DNA from: Nostoc sp. WHI
GTDB lineage: Bacteria; Cyanobacteriota; Cyanobacteriia; Cyanobacteriales; Nostocaceae
Assembly (NCBI RefSeq): GCF_015714725.1
Contig: NZ_WBKM01000111.1
Coordinates: 1-33,148 of the forward strand
DNA length: 33,148 nt
Direction of reading: 5' to 3'
Positions 1 to 7,559 of this stretch are shown piece by piece; within the stretch, counting starts at the first letter, position 1; each line of letters opens with the position of its first letter. The notes under the pieces were generated by a model. That model was not told the DNA's origin. It saw only the letters and a program-made list of their open reading frames with translations, and ran no database searches. The position numbers and the translations under genes are program-made.

Positions 1-21
1 GGGAGTGGGGAGTGGGGAGTG
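1..21. repeat. Heptamer tandem repeat (GGGAGTG)3
   Basis: Three perfect copies of GGGAGTG run from the first base and decay into a G-rich tail. This resembles the short tandemly repeated repetitive (STRR) heptamers of heterocystous cyanobacteria. The array may continue to the left of the window. Confidence 0.85.
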
Positions 22-41
22 GGGGTAGAAGAATTAATAAC

Positions 42-111
42 CAATGACAAATGACCAATAACCAATGACAAATGACAAATGACCAATGACAAATGACCAA
101 TGACCAATTTA
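42..111. repeat. Heptamer tandem repeat (M)AATGAC, about 10 copies
   Basis: Ten heptamers in a row read CAATGAC or AAATGAC; one is CAATAAC and the last decays to CAATTTA. The array runs into the stop codon (109-111, minus strand) of the neighbouring Mur ligase gene, so the repeat defines the 3' edge of that gene. Related CCAATGT heptamers recur near 2460-2481. Confidence 0.85.
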
Positions 112-1446
112 AAGAATTTTCCGACCTGTGAGAATTTCTCGCACTTCTAGCATGGCTGAATAGGTTGGTAGAATGTGCAAAGTTTCATTGTCTGGTGTAT
201 GCTCCAATGCAGTAGCGATCGCATTTTGCAAATTTTCTTCGACAATTAAATTTAAGTTATTCTGAGGCGACTTTTCGCTGTAACGTAGACGTAGAGCTAG
301 ATCATAGACGCGATCGCCACTTACTACTAAGGTTCCGCCTCGTTCGACTAATTTCTCCGTATCCACGTCCCAAATCCAGGATACATCAGTACCATCAGGT
401 GTGCGATCGTTCAATACTAGTAGTGTAGTTTTATCTGTGCTTTCAGTAACTACGCGAATGGTTTCATTTGTTCCTACAGGATTTTTTGATAACAAAATCC
501 GCACCCGTTTACCATTAATTACTAAATCTTCAGCACGACCAAAAGCAGCTTGGAAGTTGTTAATACTATCTCTAATTGTTGTTTCATCAACTCCTAACTC
601 AATAGCCGCAGTAGCAGCAGCCAAAGTATTGTATTTGTTGTACAAACCAACAAGAATTTGCGACCATTCACTACTTTCGAGCGTCGGTTTACTTTTATTA
701 AAACCACACTTAGGACAAGTGAAATCTCCCAAATGAGATAAATAAACGCCTTTGTAATCTAAAGAATGCCCACATCTGGGACAATAAATAGAATCGACAG
801 CGTGAGGCATTGCTTCCAGATAATGTTCTGGTTCATTCAAGCCAAAGAATAACACTCGTTGGGGTAACTGCTGACCAAGGTTAGATAAAGTTGGATCATC
901 AGCATTAGGAATTACCACCGTTTCTGCTGGTAGGGTAGAAATAACTTTTGTCCAACGCTTGCTAATTGTATCTACTTCCCCGTACCTATCGAGTTGATCA
1001 CGGAACAAGTTTAAACAAAGAATGATTCGCGGCTGGAGCGGCTTTAACACTTTCGGTACAATATTTTCATCTACTTCCAAAATGGCGTAATCAACATCTA
1101 ACGTGCCTAATAAGTTGGTGCTTTCCAACAGCGCCGTCATCAAGCCATTTTCTAGATTTGCACCTGTGGAGTTATGAGCGATGCGATAACCCTTGCGTTC
1201 TAGTATGGTGCATAAAAGCAGCGCTGTAGTGGTTTTGCCATTAGTACCAGCAATTAAAATTACCCCGTTTTTAACTTGCTGACTTAATAATTCTAAAATT
1301 CGGGGTTCGATGCGACGAGCAATGGAGCCTGGTAATACACTAGCAGCACCCAGATGGAGCGATCGCACAATAAACGTAACGCTCTTTGCCACTGATACCG
1401 CCAAACCTAGTCGCAGTCTATCTATAAATTGTATTTTGTTTCCCAC
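109..1446 (-). CDS. murT: MurT-like Mur ligase (lipid II isoglutaminyl synthase subunit)
   Basis: This is a 445-residue Mur-ligase-family protein. In characterised systems MurT works with GatD to amidate the D-glutamate of lipid II during cell-wall synthesis in the cytoplasm. The sequence shows a P-loop GTNGKTT at about residues 67-73. It also has a four-cysteine zinc ribbon (CPRC 222-225, CPKC 244-247) inserted in the central domain, a MurT hallmark, and a C-terminal part of the DUF1727 type. The start is GTG at 1446; an ATG two bases upstream is in another frame. No gatD partner is visible; it would have to lie left of position 1 or elsewhere. The stop codon falls in a heptamer repeat. Family assignment is firm; pairing with GatD is inferred. 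Confidence 0.85.
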   Translation of the reverse strand: MGNKIQFIDRLRLGLAVSVAKSVTFIVRSLHLGAASVLPGSIARRIEPRILELLSQQVKNGVILIAGTNGKTTTALLLCTILERKGYRIAHNSTGANLENGLMTALLESTNLLGTLDVDYAILEVDENIVPKVLKPLQPRIILCLNLFRDQLDRYGEVDTISKRWTKVISTLPAETVVIPNADDPTLSNLGQQLPQRVLFFGLNEPEHYLEAMPHAVDSIYCPRCGHSLDYKGVYLSHLGDFTCPKCGFNKSKPTLESSEWSQILVGLYNKYNTLAAATAAIELGVDETTIRDSINNFQAAFGRAEDLVINGKRVRILLSKNPVGTNETIRVVTESTDKTTLLVLNDRTPDGTDVSWIWDVDTEKLVERGGTLVVSGDRVYDLALRLRYSEKSPQNNLNLIVEENLQNAIATALEHTPDNETLHILPTYSAMLEVREILTGRKIL

Positions 1447-1727
1447 ATCTGTACCCTAGTCTTCTAAATAGTTGCAAATTTAATCTTGTGAGTTTAGCGA
1501 ATCCTAGCGCAAAAAGCCAGTCATACGAATTTTGGATTGTTGAGTCTTACAGTTGCGCTACTTTACTTCTGTTTTGACTTCCGCATAGCGATACAAGCCG
1601 CTTGCAAGAGATAATCTCAGTAGGCGTTATCTTAAAAAATAGTGCACGGGCGTAATTATATATCCAGCCCAGTTTGCCGAATTCAGTACAAACTCACGAC
1701 AAGTAGTAGCTTGCAAGGTTCTTTTTG
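1447..1727. other. Divergent intergenic region
   Basis: This 281-bp spacer separates the divergent Mur ligase and thioredoxin-fold genes, so it should hold promoters for both. I could not assign -10 or -35 boxes with confidence. A stretch near 1580-1632 resembles the scattered intergenic repeats of Nostoc, but I saw no clear palindrome. Confidence 0.4.
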
Positions 1728-2315
1728 ATGAATAGCACAAAGTTTCTTTTTTTACATAAACAAATTGCTGGCTGGCTAAGATTGCTGTCCAAATGCGTGT
1801 TATTGCTTGCAAGTGTTTTCATTATAAGTATGCAACCTGCTTATGCTGGTCTTGATAATGATTTATCCGATGGCAATATCTTTGTGGTTTATGCTGGCAA
1901 TGGTTCATTGGTTCCTGCCAAAGAAACACTTACACAGTCTTTAGCGGAACATAAACCCATATTTTTAGCTTTTTATGTGGATGACAGCAGCGATTCCAAA
2001 AGATATGCCATTTCAATTTCACGAGTACAGGAATTCTATGGTCGGATAGTAGAGATTATCCCGATTAATGTAGATACTATCCTGCCCAAAGAGACTTATG
2101 ACTCCACAGAACCAGGATATTACTATTCTGGGGGTGTTCCTCAAGTTGTGGTGTTTAATCAATCAGGTCAAGTAGTTTTGAATAAGAAGGGTCAAGTACC
2201 TTTTGAAGAAATAGACGATGAATTTCGCAAAATGTTGGATTTATTACCACGTATTGAAACAACGCAGTTAAAGCGGCGAGCCTTCAATGAATTCAGTAGT
2301 GAGTTAGCTAGGTAA
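1728..2315 (+). CDS. Secreted or lumenal thioredoxin-fold protein lacking cysteines
   Basis: This is a 195-residue protein with a basic N-terminus, a hydrophobic stretch and a signal-peptidase site after AYA (about residues 38-40), so it is exported to the periplasm or thylakoid lumen. The mature part looks like a thioredoxin fold. A strand ending in FYVDDSSDS stands where the CxxC active site would be, followed by a GVPQVVVF segment like the cis-proline loop. The mature protein has no cysteine, so thiol-disulfide exchange is unlikely. It recalls a conserved cyanobacterial family that I believe is annotated as a photosystem I accessory factor, but that link is from memory. ATG at 1728 is preferred over the TTG just before it; AAGG lies about 10 bases upstream. 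Confidence 0.7.
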   Translation: MNSTKFLFLHKQIAGWLRLLSKCVLLLASVFIISMQPAYAGLDNDLSDGNIFVVYAGNGSLVPAKETLTQSLAEHKPIFLAFYVDDSSDSKRYAISISRVQEFYGRIVEIIPINVDTILPKETYDSTEPGYYYSGGVPQVVVFNQSGQVVLNKKGQVPFEEIDDEFRKMLDLLPRIETTQLKRRAFNEFSSELAR

Positions 2316-2459
2316 CTTATCGGGTAGACCAAATTGGTCTGCCCTAATTTTTAGTGATATCTGCTACTACATTTGTTAGTATCCCAAAGGATAATATTTA
2401 AATATCTGTATTAACAATTTAGGAAATTAATCTATTAGTCTATAGTCCGTAACAAATAC

Positions 2460-2481
2460 CCAATGTCCAATGTCCAATGAC
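2460..2481. repeat. CCAATGT heptamer array
   Basis: Three consecutive CCAATGT/CCAATGA heptamers lie about 20 bases upstream of the gene at 2500. They are related to the larger array at 42-111. Confidence 0.7.
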
Positions 2482-2499
2482 TAAATAGAGTGTATTCTA

Positions 2500-3108
2500 A
2501 TGTCAAAGGTTTACACCACCCAGGAGCTAATTCAAATTTTGGCAGCCGAACGCCAAGCTTGCCTCAAGGGGAAACGCCTGAAATTAGAAGTAACAGTCTT
2601 TGGCAATCCGATGATTGACCAGTTTATTAAAACTGATGGACTGCAACAGTTTACCGCCTATCAAGATTTTAAAACTGCCATTCACGATTATCAGAGAGAA
2701 AATCAAGTTTCAGGTATTATCTGGCGAGAGATGATAGTCAAAGGTAAAAGCTTGCACTATCCCGAAGTAGATAATGAGTTAATTGCGATCGCTACTGACT
2801 TAGAGATATTAAAAGCAGCTAAAAATTCCATCTTGGAATTCTGGTATGAAGTCACTAGAGAAATGGACTTGTATTTGAGTTTTAATAATAGTAAACAACA
2901 CCAACAGATTCTAACACCCGATGTAGAAAGAATTGCTCAAATAACAGAATGGGCAAGTTTGTGGAAATGGGAAAATTCTAGCTTTTTGGAAATAATTTTG
3001 CAGCTAGGATGGGGTAAACCAGAAGAGGCTTATTATAAACGAGGAAGACCGCGATCGGGTAGTGAGTATATTCATGCGGTTAATCCGGGAAATCGTCCTA
3101 TTGGTTGA
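2500..3108 (+). CDS. Hypothetical cyanobacterial protein, 202 aa
   Basis: I do not recognise a named domain. The protein is soluble, with no signal peptide or membrane segment, and rich in Trp, Glu and Lys. It is mostly helical in appearance, with a basic GRPRSG patch near the C-terminus. ATG at 2500 follows a heptamer repeat rather than a clear ribosome site. Codon use and HIP1 content match the neighbours, so it is probably a real gene. It stands alone between the thioredoxin-fold gene and the acetyltransferase, about 100 bp from the latter. Confidence 0.65.
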   Translation: MSKVYTTQELIQILAAERQACLKGKRLKLEVTVFGNPMIDQFIKTDGLQQFTAYQDFKTAIHDYQRENQVSGIIWREMIVKGKSLHYPEVDNELIAIATDLEILKAAKNSILEFWYEVTREMDLYLSFNNSKQHQQILTPDVERIAQITEWASLWKWENSSFLEIILQLGWGKPEEAYYKRGRPRSGSEYIHAVNPGNRPIG

Positions 3109-3205
3109 TGTGTGGGCAACTAAAATTTTTTATAACTAAAACTGATATCCTTATACCAGAAAGTCAAACAGGCATATAAATAATCTGAATGCTAGCCCTG
3201 AACCT

Positions 3206-3700
3206 ATGAGCGCTAATGAAATATCTCTTCGACCTGCCGAGGAAACAGATGCGTGGGTGCTGAGTGCAATTCATATTGCTGCTATCAAAGCTCTGCCTGC
3301 AACTTTCTACACCCAAGAAGAACTTTTAGCTTGGCGTAATTACCACGACAAACCTGATGGTTCAAATATCTTGAAGAGTATGAAAGTGGAAAATTTCTGG
3401 GTTGCGATCAAGCAAGATGTTGTTATCGGTTTTGCTAGTTTCATTGTTGATGAACTCATCGGACTATATGTCCATCCCAAACATCAAGGTAAAGGAATCG
3501 GACGTGTTCTAGTTCAACATTTCTGTAATGAAGCAACTGATAAAGGTGTAGATAAGGTAATTACAACTGCTAGCCTTTATGCTGAAGGTTTTTATTTGCA
3601 ACTAGGATTTACTGCCATCAAAAAAGCACCTCATTATTTAAGAAATGGGGTAATTGTTTCAGTTATTAAGATGAGTAAAAAATTAGGGACTTTAAATTAA
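3206..3700 (+). CDS. GNAT-family N-acetyltransferase
   Basis: This is a 164-residue single-domain GNAT protein, which transfers an acetyl group from acetyl-CoA to an amine substrate. The acetyl-CoA loop is visible as QGKGIGR at residues 94-100, preceded by the strand GLYVHP. The C-terminal segment YAEGFYLQLGF matches the usual beta5-alpha4 'FYxxxGF' motif. Length is typical. The substrate cannot be told from sequence; similar small GNATs act on amino acids, peptides or antibiotics. ATG at 3206 gives the expected N-terminus (ISLRPAEETD). A TetR gene lies downstream in the same orientation but 198 bp away, so a shared operon is not clear. Confidence 0.85.
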   Translation: MSANEISLRPAEETDAWVLSAIHIAAIKALPATFYTQEELLAWRNYHDKPDGSNILKSMKVENFWVAIKQDVVIGFASFIVDELIGLYVHPKHQGKGIGRVLVQHFCNEATDKGVDKVITTASLYAEGFYLQLGFTAIKKAPHYLRNGVIVSVIKMSKKLGTLN

Positions 3701-3740
3701 AAAAATCTCCAAATACATCTGCTCTACTGATGACTACTAG

Positions 3741-3797
3741 GATGGCGATACCTTCTCTACAAGACGCTACGCGAACGGTGAGCTACGCTAACGCAAT
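3741..3797. repeat. Interspersed intergenic repeat fragment
   Basis: The stretch contains CTACAAGACGCTACGCGAACG and a related CTACGCTAACGC. These resemble a scattered repeat family I associate with Nostoc intergenic DNA. Only sequence resemblance supports this. Confidence 0.4.
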
Positions 3798-3898
3798 AAT
3801 ATCTACAAGTTAATGATAAGTTTAATAACTCCCTTTTTCCTAAGTTGCGATAACTTTTTCTACACAATCTATGATGTAGTGAGTACTTGCCAGCACAA

Positions 3899-4543
3899 AT
3901 GAATAAAACCATCCGTTCATCAACTCTCACCCGTACACGTTTGATAGCAGCAGCCTCACAGATATTTGCCAGTTTAGGTGTTCAAGGAGCAACTACCCGT
4001 GAAATAGCTCGTGTTGCTGGTGTGAATGAGGTGACTTTATTTCGCCACTTTGCTAGCAAAGAACAACTTCTGGGAGCAGTAATCGAAAATGCCTCAGTAC
4101 TCCAGACAGAAGCCCTTGCACACCCTGAAGCATGGACTCAGGATCTAAAAATTGATTTAAGACATTATGCCCGTCTTTATAATACTATGCTAGAGGCACA
4201 GGAAGACTTAATTCGTACCTTCATTGGAGAAGCTAAACGTCATCCAGAAGAAGCCAAACAAGTGATTCAAGAAGCTGCCAAGCTCTTAGGAGAACAACTG
4301 GTAGCTTACCTGCAATCGAGTCAGAAACTAGGCACCGTCAGAGCAGACCTTGAGCCATTTCCAGCAGTCGATATGTTTAAAGGGATGCTGTTAGCTGGAA
4401 TGCTATGCCGCAGTGCAAAATTCAATCAAGGCAGCTATACCTGTGAGGACTATATCGAAACCTGTGTAGATATTTTTGTGCGCGGTATCAGTACTACTTC
4501 CTTCTCAGTTGTCAATGCGTCTGTAAGGTATGAGCTAGATTAG
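3899..4543 (+). CDS. TetR/AcrR-family transcriptional regulator
   Basis: This is a 214-residue regulator with an N-terminal TetR helix-turn-helix at about residues 10-60, including TTREIARVAGVNEVTLFRHF followed by SKEQLL, the classic family pattern. The C-terminal two-thirds is the helical ligand-binding and dimerisation domain. Such proteins usually repress their own promoter and a nearby efflux or metabolic gene until a small ligand binds. No obvious target gene sits divergently next to it, so the regulon is unknown. ATG at 3899 is preferred over an in-frame TTG at 3887. The final residues run close to a nested palindromic element starting at 4582. Confidence 0.88.
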   Translation: MNKTIRSSTLTRTRLIAAASQIFASLGVQGATTREIARVAGVNEVTLFRHFASKEQLLGAVIENASVLQTEALAHPEAWTQDLKIDLRHYARLYNTMLEAQEDLIRTFIGEAKRHPEEAKQVIQEAAKLLGEQLVAYLQSSQKLGTVRADLEPFPAVDMFKGMLLAGMLCRSAKFNQGSYTCEDYIETCVDIFVRGISTTSFSVVNASVRYELD

Positions 4544-5061
4544 AAAATCACTGTACATGGGCTGAACTTTAGCGATCGCTAATGATATCAAGTTCGGCAA
4601 ATCACTTACGATATGTCATTGCGAATGCAACGAAGTGAAATGTTCGCGCAGCGTCTCTAAGAGTTGCAATCGCAAGGTTTTAGGATTGCCGCGCGACCCT
4701 CGCAATGACATAAGTATTAAGCCGAACATGATATGAGAGGTAAAGTATTATGTCTAATAAGCTTGAGATATTGTGAAAATTTGATAGCACAGTGTCTAAC
4801 TTTAGAATTAAATATAAGGATATAAAGTTTCATCCTCTCGCAGAGATTAAAAATAAGCTATTACGAGTTATTTATAACTTTTTTAAATATTTTTAGGAAA
4901 CATGTTTATTTTAATCATAGGTAATTTTCAAGATGAGATTCACAGCAGTCATACTGAAGGAGAGCGATCGCTCGTCACAAAAGCAATTTTCTATCTCTAA
5001 TGTCTTCTGCCATCAATCCATCCCAAACAAGTAGTGCACCAACATGAGCAACTACTTATGA
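4544..5061. other. 518-bp gap without a convincing gene
   Basis: The gap holds a nested palindromic element (4584-4734) and then AT-rich DNA to about 4930. A 33-codon open frame at 4933-5034 begins MRFTAVILKESD, faintly like the start of HicB-type antitoxins. It then runs off through a HIP1 site, and I do not call it. Confidence 0.6.
4584..4734. repeat. Nested palindromic (MITE-like) element
   Basis: Outer arms pair GATATCA-AGTTCGGC (4584-4598) with GCCGAAC-ATGATAT (4721-4734), with small mismatches. Inner arms are perfect: ATGTCATTGCGA (4613-4624) and TCGCAATGACAT (4700-4711). The core resembles the 'CATTGCGAATG...CGCAATGACA' repeat seen in many cyanobacterial genomes. One palindrome appears to sit inside another. 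Confidence 0.7.
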
Positions 5062-5841
5062 TTAATTGAACGCATATTTCAGGGGCAATCCGTCCTGAAA
5101 TACTAGCAATTCTCCCGGTGGAATTTGTGTCCAAACTTCGTTGTCAGTAAGGGGAGTGGTAGCAATTACGGCGACGCGATCGCGTTCAGTAGTCACCTCT
5201 CGAAAATCTACGGTCATGTCTTGGTCAATCAAATGGGCAGCCGTAAAGGGCGCTTGGCGGACAATGTAGCTAAGTTTAGTTGAGCAATAAGCAAAAAAGT
5301 GTTCTCCATTTGATAATAAATAATTAAATATACCTGATTTTGCAATTACATCAGTAATTTCTAGCAGCACAGGGTACAATTCCTTCATGCTAGGCTTACC
5401 CTGAGGAAAATGCGATCGCAATGTTTCTAGCATCATGCAGAATGCTTTTTCACTATCGGTATCACCCACAGCTTGATAAAAGCCTAAATTTTCCGGATCA
5501 AAATTTGCTAAATTACCGTTGTGAGCAAACACCCAATACTGACCCCACAATTCTCTACGGAAAGGATGGCAGTTGTGTAGGGCAACTTCGCCCTGTGTGG
5601 CTTTACGGATATGGGCTATGACATGGGTCGAGTGGATGGGATAATTCCGCACCAACTCTGCTACCGGGGAAGCAACAGAAGGTTGGGAATCTAAAAACAT
5701 CCGGCATCCCTTGCCTTCAAAGAAAGCAATGCCCCAACCATCGCTATGATCATCCGTTTTTCCTCCCCGTGCAGAAAATCCTTCAAAAGAAAAGCAAATA
5801 TCCGTTGGAACATTGCAATTCATTCCGAGCAATTGACACAT
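5062..5841 (-). CDS. Class II glutamine amidotransferase (YafJ-like)
   Basis: This is a 259-residue protein of the stand-alone class II (Ntn-type) glutamine amidotransferase family, which releases ammonia from glutamine. The nucleophile would be Cys2, exposed after removal of Met1: the start ATG at 5841 gives MCQLLGMNCN. This decides the start against a TTG at 5859 that would bury the cysteine. Family landmarks are SDGWGIAFF, HIRKATQG, NCHPFRRELWG and FAHNGNL (oxyanion Asn and Gly), then a DTDSEKAF segment. The acceptor is unknown; some relatives act in glutathione or ergothioneine metabolism. It is probably a single-gene unit, divergent from the protease gene at 6109. Confidence 0.87.
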   Translation of the reverse strand: MCQLLGMNCNVPTDICFSFEGFSARGGKTDDHSDGWGIAFFEGKGCRMFLDSQPSVASPVAELVRNYPIHSTHVIAHIRKATQGEVALHNCHPFRRELWGQYWVFAHNGNLANFDPENLGFYQAVGDTDSEKAFCMMLETLRSHFPQGKPSMKELYPVLLEITDVIAKSGIFNYLLSNGEHFFAYCSTKLSYIVRQAPFTAAHLIDQDMTVDFREVTTERDRVAVIATTPLTDNEVWTQIPPGELLVFQDGLPLKYAFN

Positions 5842-6108
5842 GGATCTTGCATCTCTCAATTTTTAACTAACGCCTCAGGATTAAGATACTTCAAATTGCT
5901 GCATTGATTCTGGAGCGATCGCTTCAATTTGGTAATTTAAAGCTGTCCTGAAGAAGAACAGTATGAATTGTTGGTAACCGCACCTTTGCGGACGGACACC
6001 ACTACTGCTACAAAGATTAAAGCCCCTTAACATTTCGTTACGCTAAGGATATCGAGAGCGAGGAAAGCAAACCTAACCTCTCGAAGCTGAAATCAAAGGT
6101 GAACGAGC

Positions 6109-7233
6109 ATGAATGGCACAATTCGCGTTGGTAATCTCTTCGGAATTCCCTTCTATATCCATCCGTCGTGGTTTTTAGTTCTGGGCTTGGTAACTTGGAG
6201 CTATAGCAGTGGATTGGCGCTGCAATTTCCCCAATTATCTGCGGGATTAGCTTTGCTACTAGGATTGATGACAGCGCTGATGTTGTTTGCCTCTGTCGTT
6301 GCCCATGAATTAGGCCACAGTTTCGTTGCTATTCATCAGGGAATTGATGTCAAATCCATCACACTGTTTATATTTGGCGGATTAGCTAGCTTAGAAAAAG
6401 AGTCGAAAACCCCAGGTGAGGCTTTCTGGGTAGCGATCGCTGGGCCAATAGTTAGCTTACTACTGTGCGGTATCGTTACAGCCATTGGTTTTACGACTGC
6501 TACATCAAGTCCACTAACTGCAATTCTCGGTGTTCTGGCTTCTGTTAACTTAGCATTAGCGCTGTTCAACCTGATTCCCGGCTTACCCTTAGATGGCGGA
6601 AATATACTTAAAGCCCTTGTTTGGAAGATTACAGGCAATCCTTATAAAGGTGTGACTTTTGCCAGTCGAGTAGGACAAATTTTTGGCTGGGTAGCAATTC
6701 TTTCAGGAATACTTCCTCTACTATTATTTGGCAGCTTTGGTAACATCTGGAACTTGTTAATTGGCTTCTTTTTGTTACAAAATGCTGGTAATGCGGCTCA
6801 ATTTGCCAGAGTTCAAGAAAAGCTTACAGGTTTGACGGCTGAGGATGCTGTAACTCTTGATAGCCCGATTGTATCTGCTAATCTGACCCTGAGAGAGTTT
6901 GCTGATGAGCGGGTTGTGAGTGGACAAGACTGGCATCGGTTCTTAGTGGTTGATAATGAAGGACAATTAGTAGGTGCAATTGCTGTTGATAATTTGCGAA
7001 CCATCCCCACAGCATTATGGTCAGAAACTCAAATAAAAGACGTGATGCGATCGATTACAGAATTTACCACAGTCCAATCCGATCAACCTCTACTAGAAGT
7101 TATACAGTTACTCGAACAACAAAAGTTATCTGCGCTTCCAGTGATTCGTGACAACGGCGTTTTAGTTGGAATTTTAGAAAAAGCTGCAATTATCCAACTA
7201 CTTCAAAGGCGAACTCAAGCTAACCTTGCATAA
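6109..7233 (+). CDS. Site-2 protease (M50 zinc metalloprotease) with CBS domains
   Basis: This is a 374-residue intramembrane protease that cuts substrates within the membrane, often membrane-bound anti-sigma factors. The zinc motif HELGH is at residues 66-70 in a transmembrane helix. The third metal ligand lies in GLPLDGGNIL (Asp162). About five or six hydrophobic segments fill residues 1-230. Two CBS modules follow (about 245-370), which in relatives bind adenosine nucleotides and tune activity. ATG at 6109 follows GGTGAACGAGC. This is the common cyanobacterial M50-CBS layout; the substrate is unknown. A MITE-like element and a hairpin lie downstream before the convergent chlP. Confidence 0.92.
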   Translation: MNGTIRVGNLFGIPFYIHPSWFLVLGLVTWSYSSGLALQFPQLSAGLALLLGLMTALMLFASVVAHELGHSFVAIHQGIDVKSITLFIFGGLASLEKESKTPGEAFWVAIAGPIVSLLLCGIVTAIGFTTATSSPLTAILGVLASVNLALALFNLIPGLPLDGGNILKALVWKITGNPYKGVTFASRVGQIFGWVAILSGILPLLLFGSFGNIWNLLIGFFLLQNAGNAAQFARVQEKLTGLTAEDAVTLDSPIVSANLTLREFADERVVSGQDWHRFLVVDNEGQLVGAIAVDNLRTIPTALWSETQIKDVMRSITEFTTVQSDQPLLEVIQLLEQQKLSALPVIRDNGVLVGILEKAAIIQLLQRRTQANLA

Positions 7234-7277
7234 TTGTCTCAAAAAACGGCGTTGCTGATTTAGAGAATTTGTTTGAT

Positions 7278-7431
7278 ATCCAAATCCCAATACGGTTCGG
7301 ATAAAATTCGATCCCCCCAACCCCCCTTAAAAAGTGGGGCTAAGAATGGCTCTATTTCCCCCTTTTTAAGGGGGACTAAGGGGGATCATTAAGGACTGTG
7401 CACTTTAACCGAACCGTATTGATCCAAATCC
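7278..7431. mobile_element. MITE-like element with 13-bp inverted ends and 10-bp flanking repeat
   Basis: Perfect terminal inverted repeats CAATACGGTTCGG (7288-7300) and CCGAACCGTATTG (7409-7421) bound a 134-bp element. ATCCAAATCC flanks both sides (7278-7287 and 7422-7431), consistent with a target-site duplication. Inside, a large hairpin is formed by GATCCCCCCAACCCCCC and the facing CCCCCTTTTTAAGGGGG/GGGGGATC segments. It has no coding capacity, so any movement would need a transposase supplied elsewhere. Confidence 0.75.
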
Positions 7432-7482
7432 TTTTTAATTAATCCAGACAATTAGAGATTTCAAACAAATAATTATCAAATT

Positions 7483-7526
7483 TTGTGGGGTAGGTAGCGT
7501 TCGATTGAGCGCTGCCTACCCCACAA
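7483..7526 (-). terminator. Strong hairpin downstream of chlP, probable terminator
   Basis: A 17-bp stem pairs TTGTGGGGTAGGTAGCG (7483-7499) with CGCTGCCTACCCCACAA (7510-7526), with one G-U pair and a 10-base loop. It lies 33 bases beyond the chlP stop and between two convergent genes. A T-run (about 7541-7550) follows on the plus strand, so it may stop transcription from either side. Confidence 0.65.
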
Positions 7527-7559
7527 GAAGTTATTGAGTGTTTTTTATTTAGAAGTCCC

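Noticed and set aside
1627..1812. 61-codon frame on the minus strand
   Set aside because: It overlaps the signal-peptide coding region of the gene at 1728 and shows no family features.
4933..5034. 33-codon frame starting MRFTAVILKESD, like a HicB N-terminus
   Set aside because: The likeness covers only about 12 residues and then passes through a HIP1 site. No HicA partner is seen, so chance cannot be excluded.
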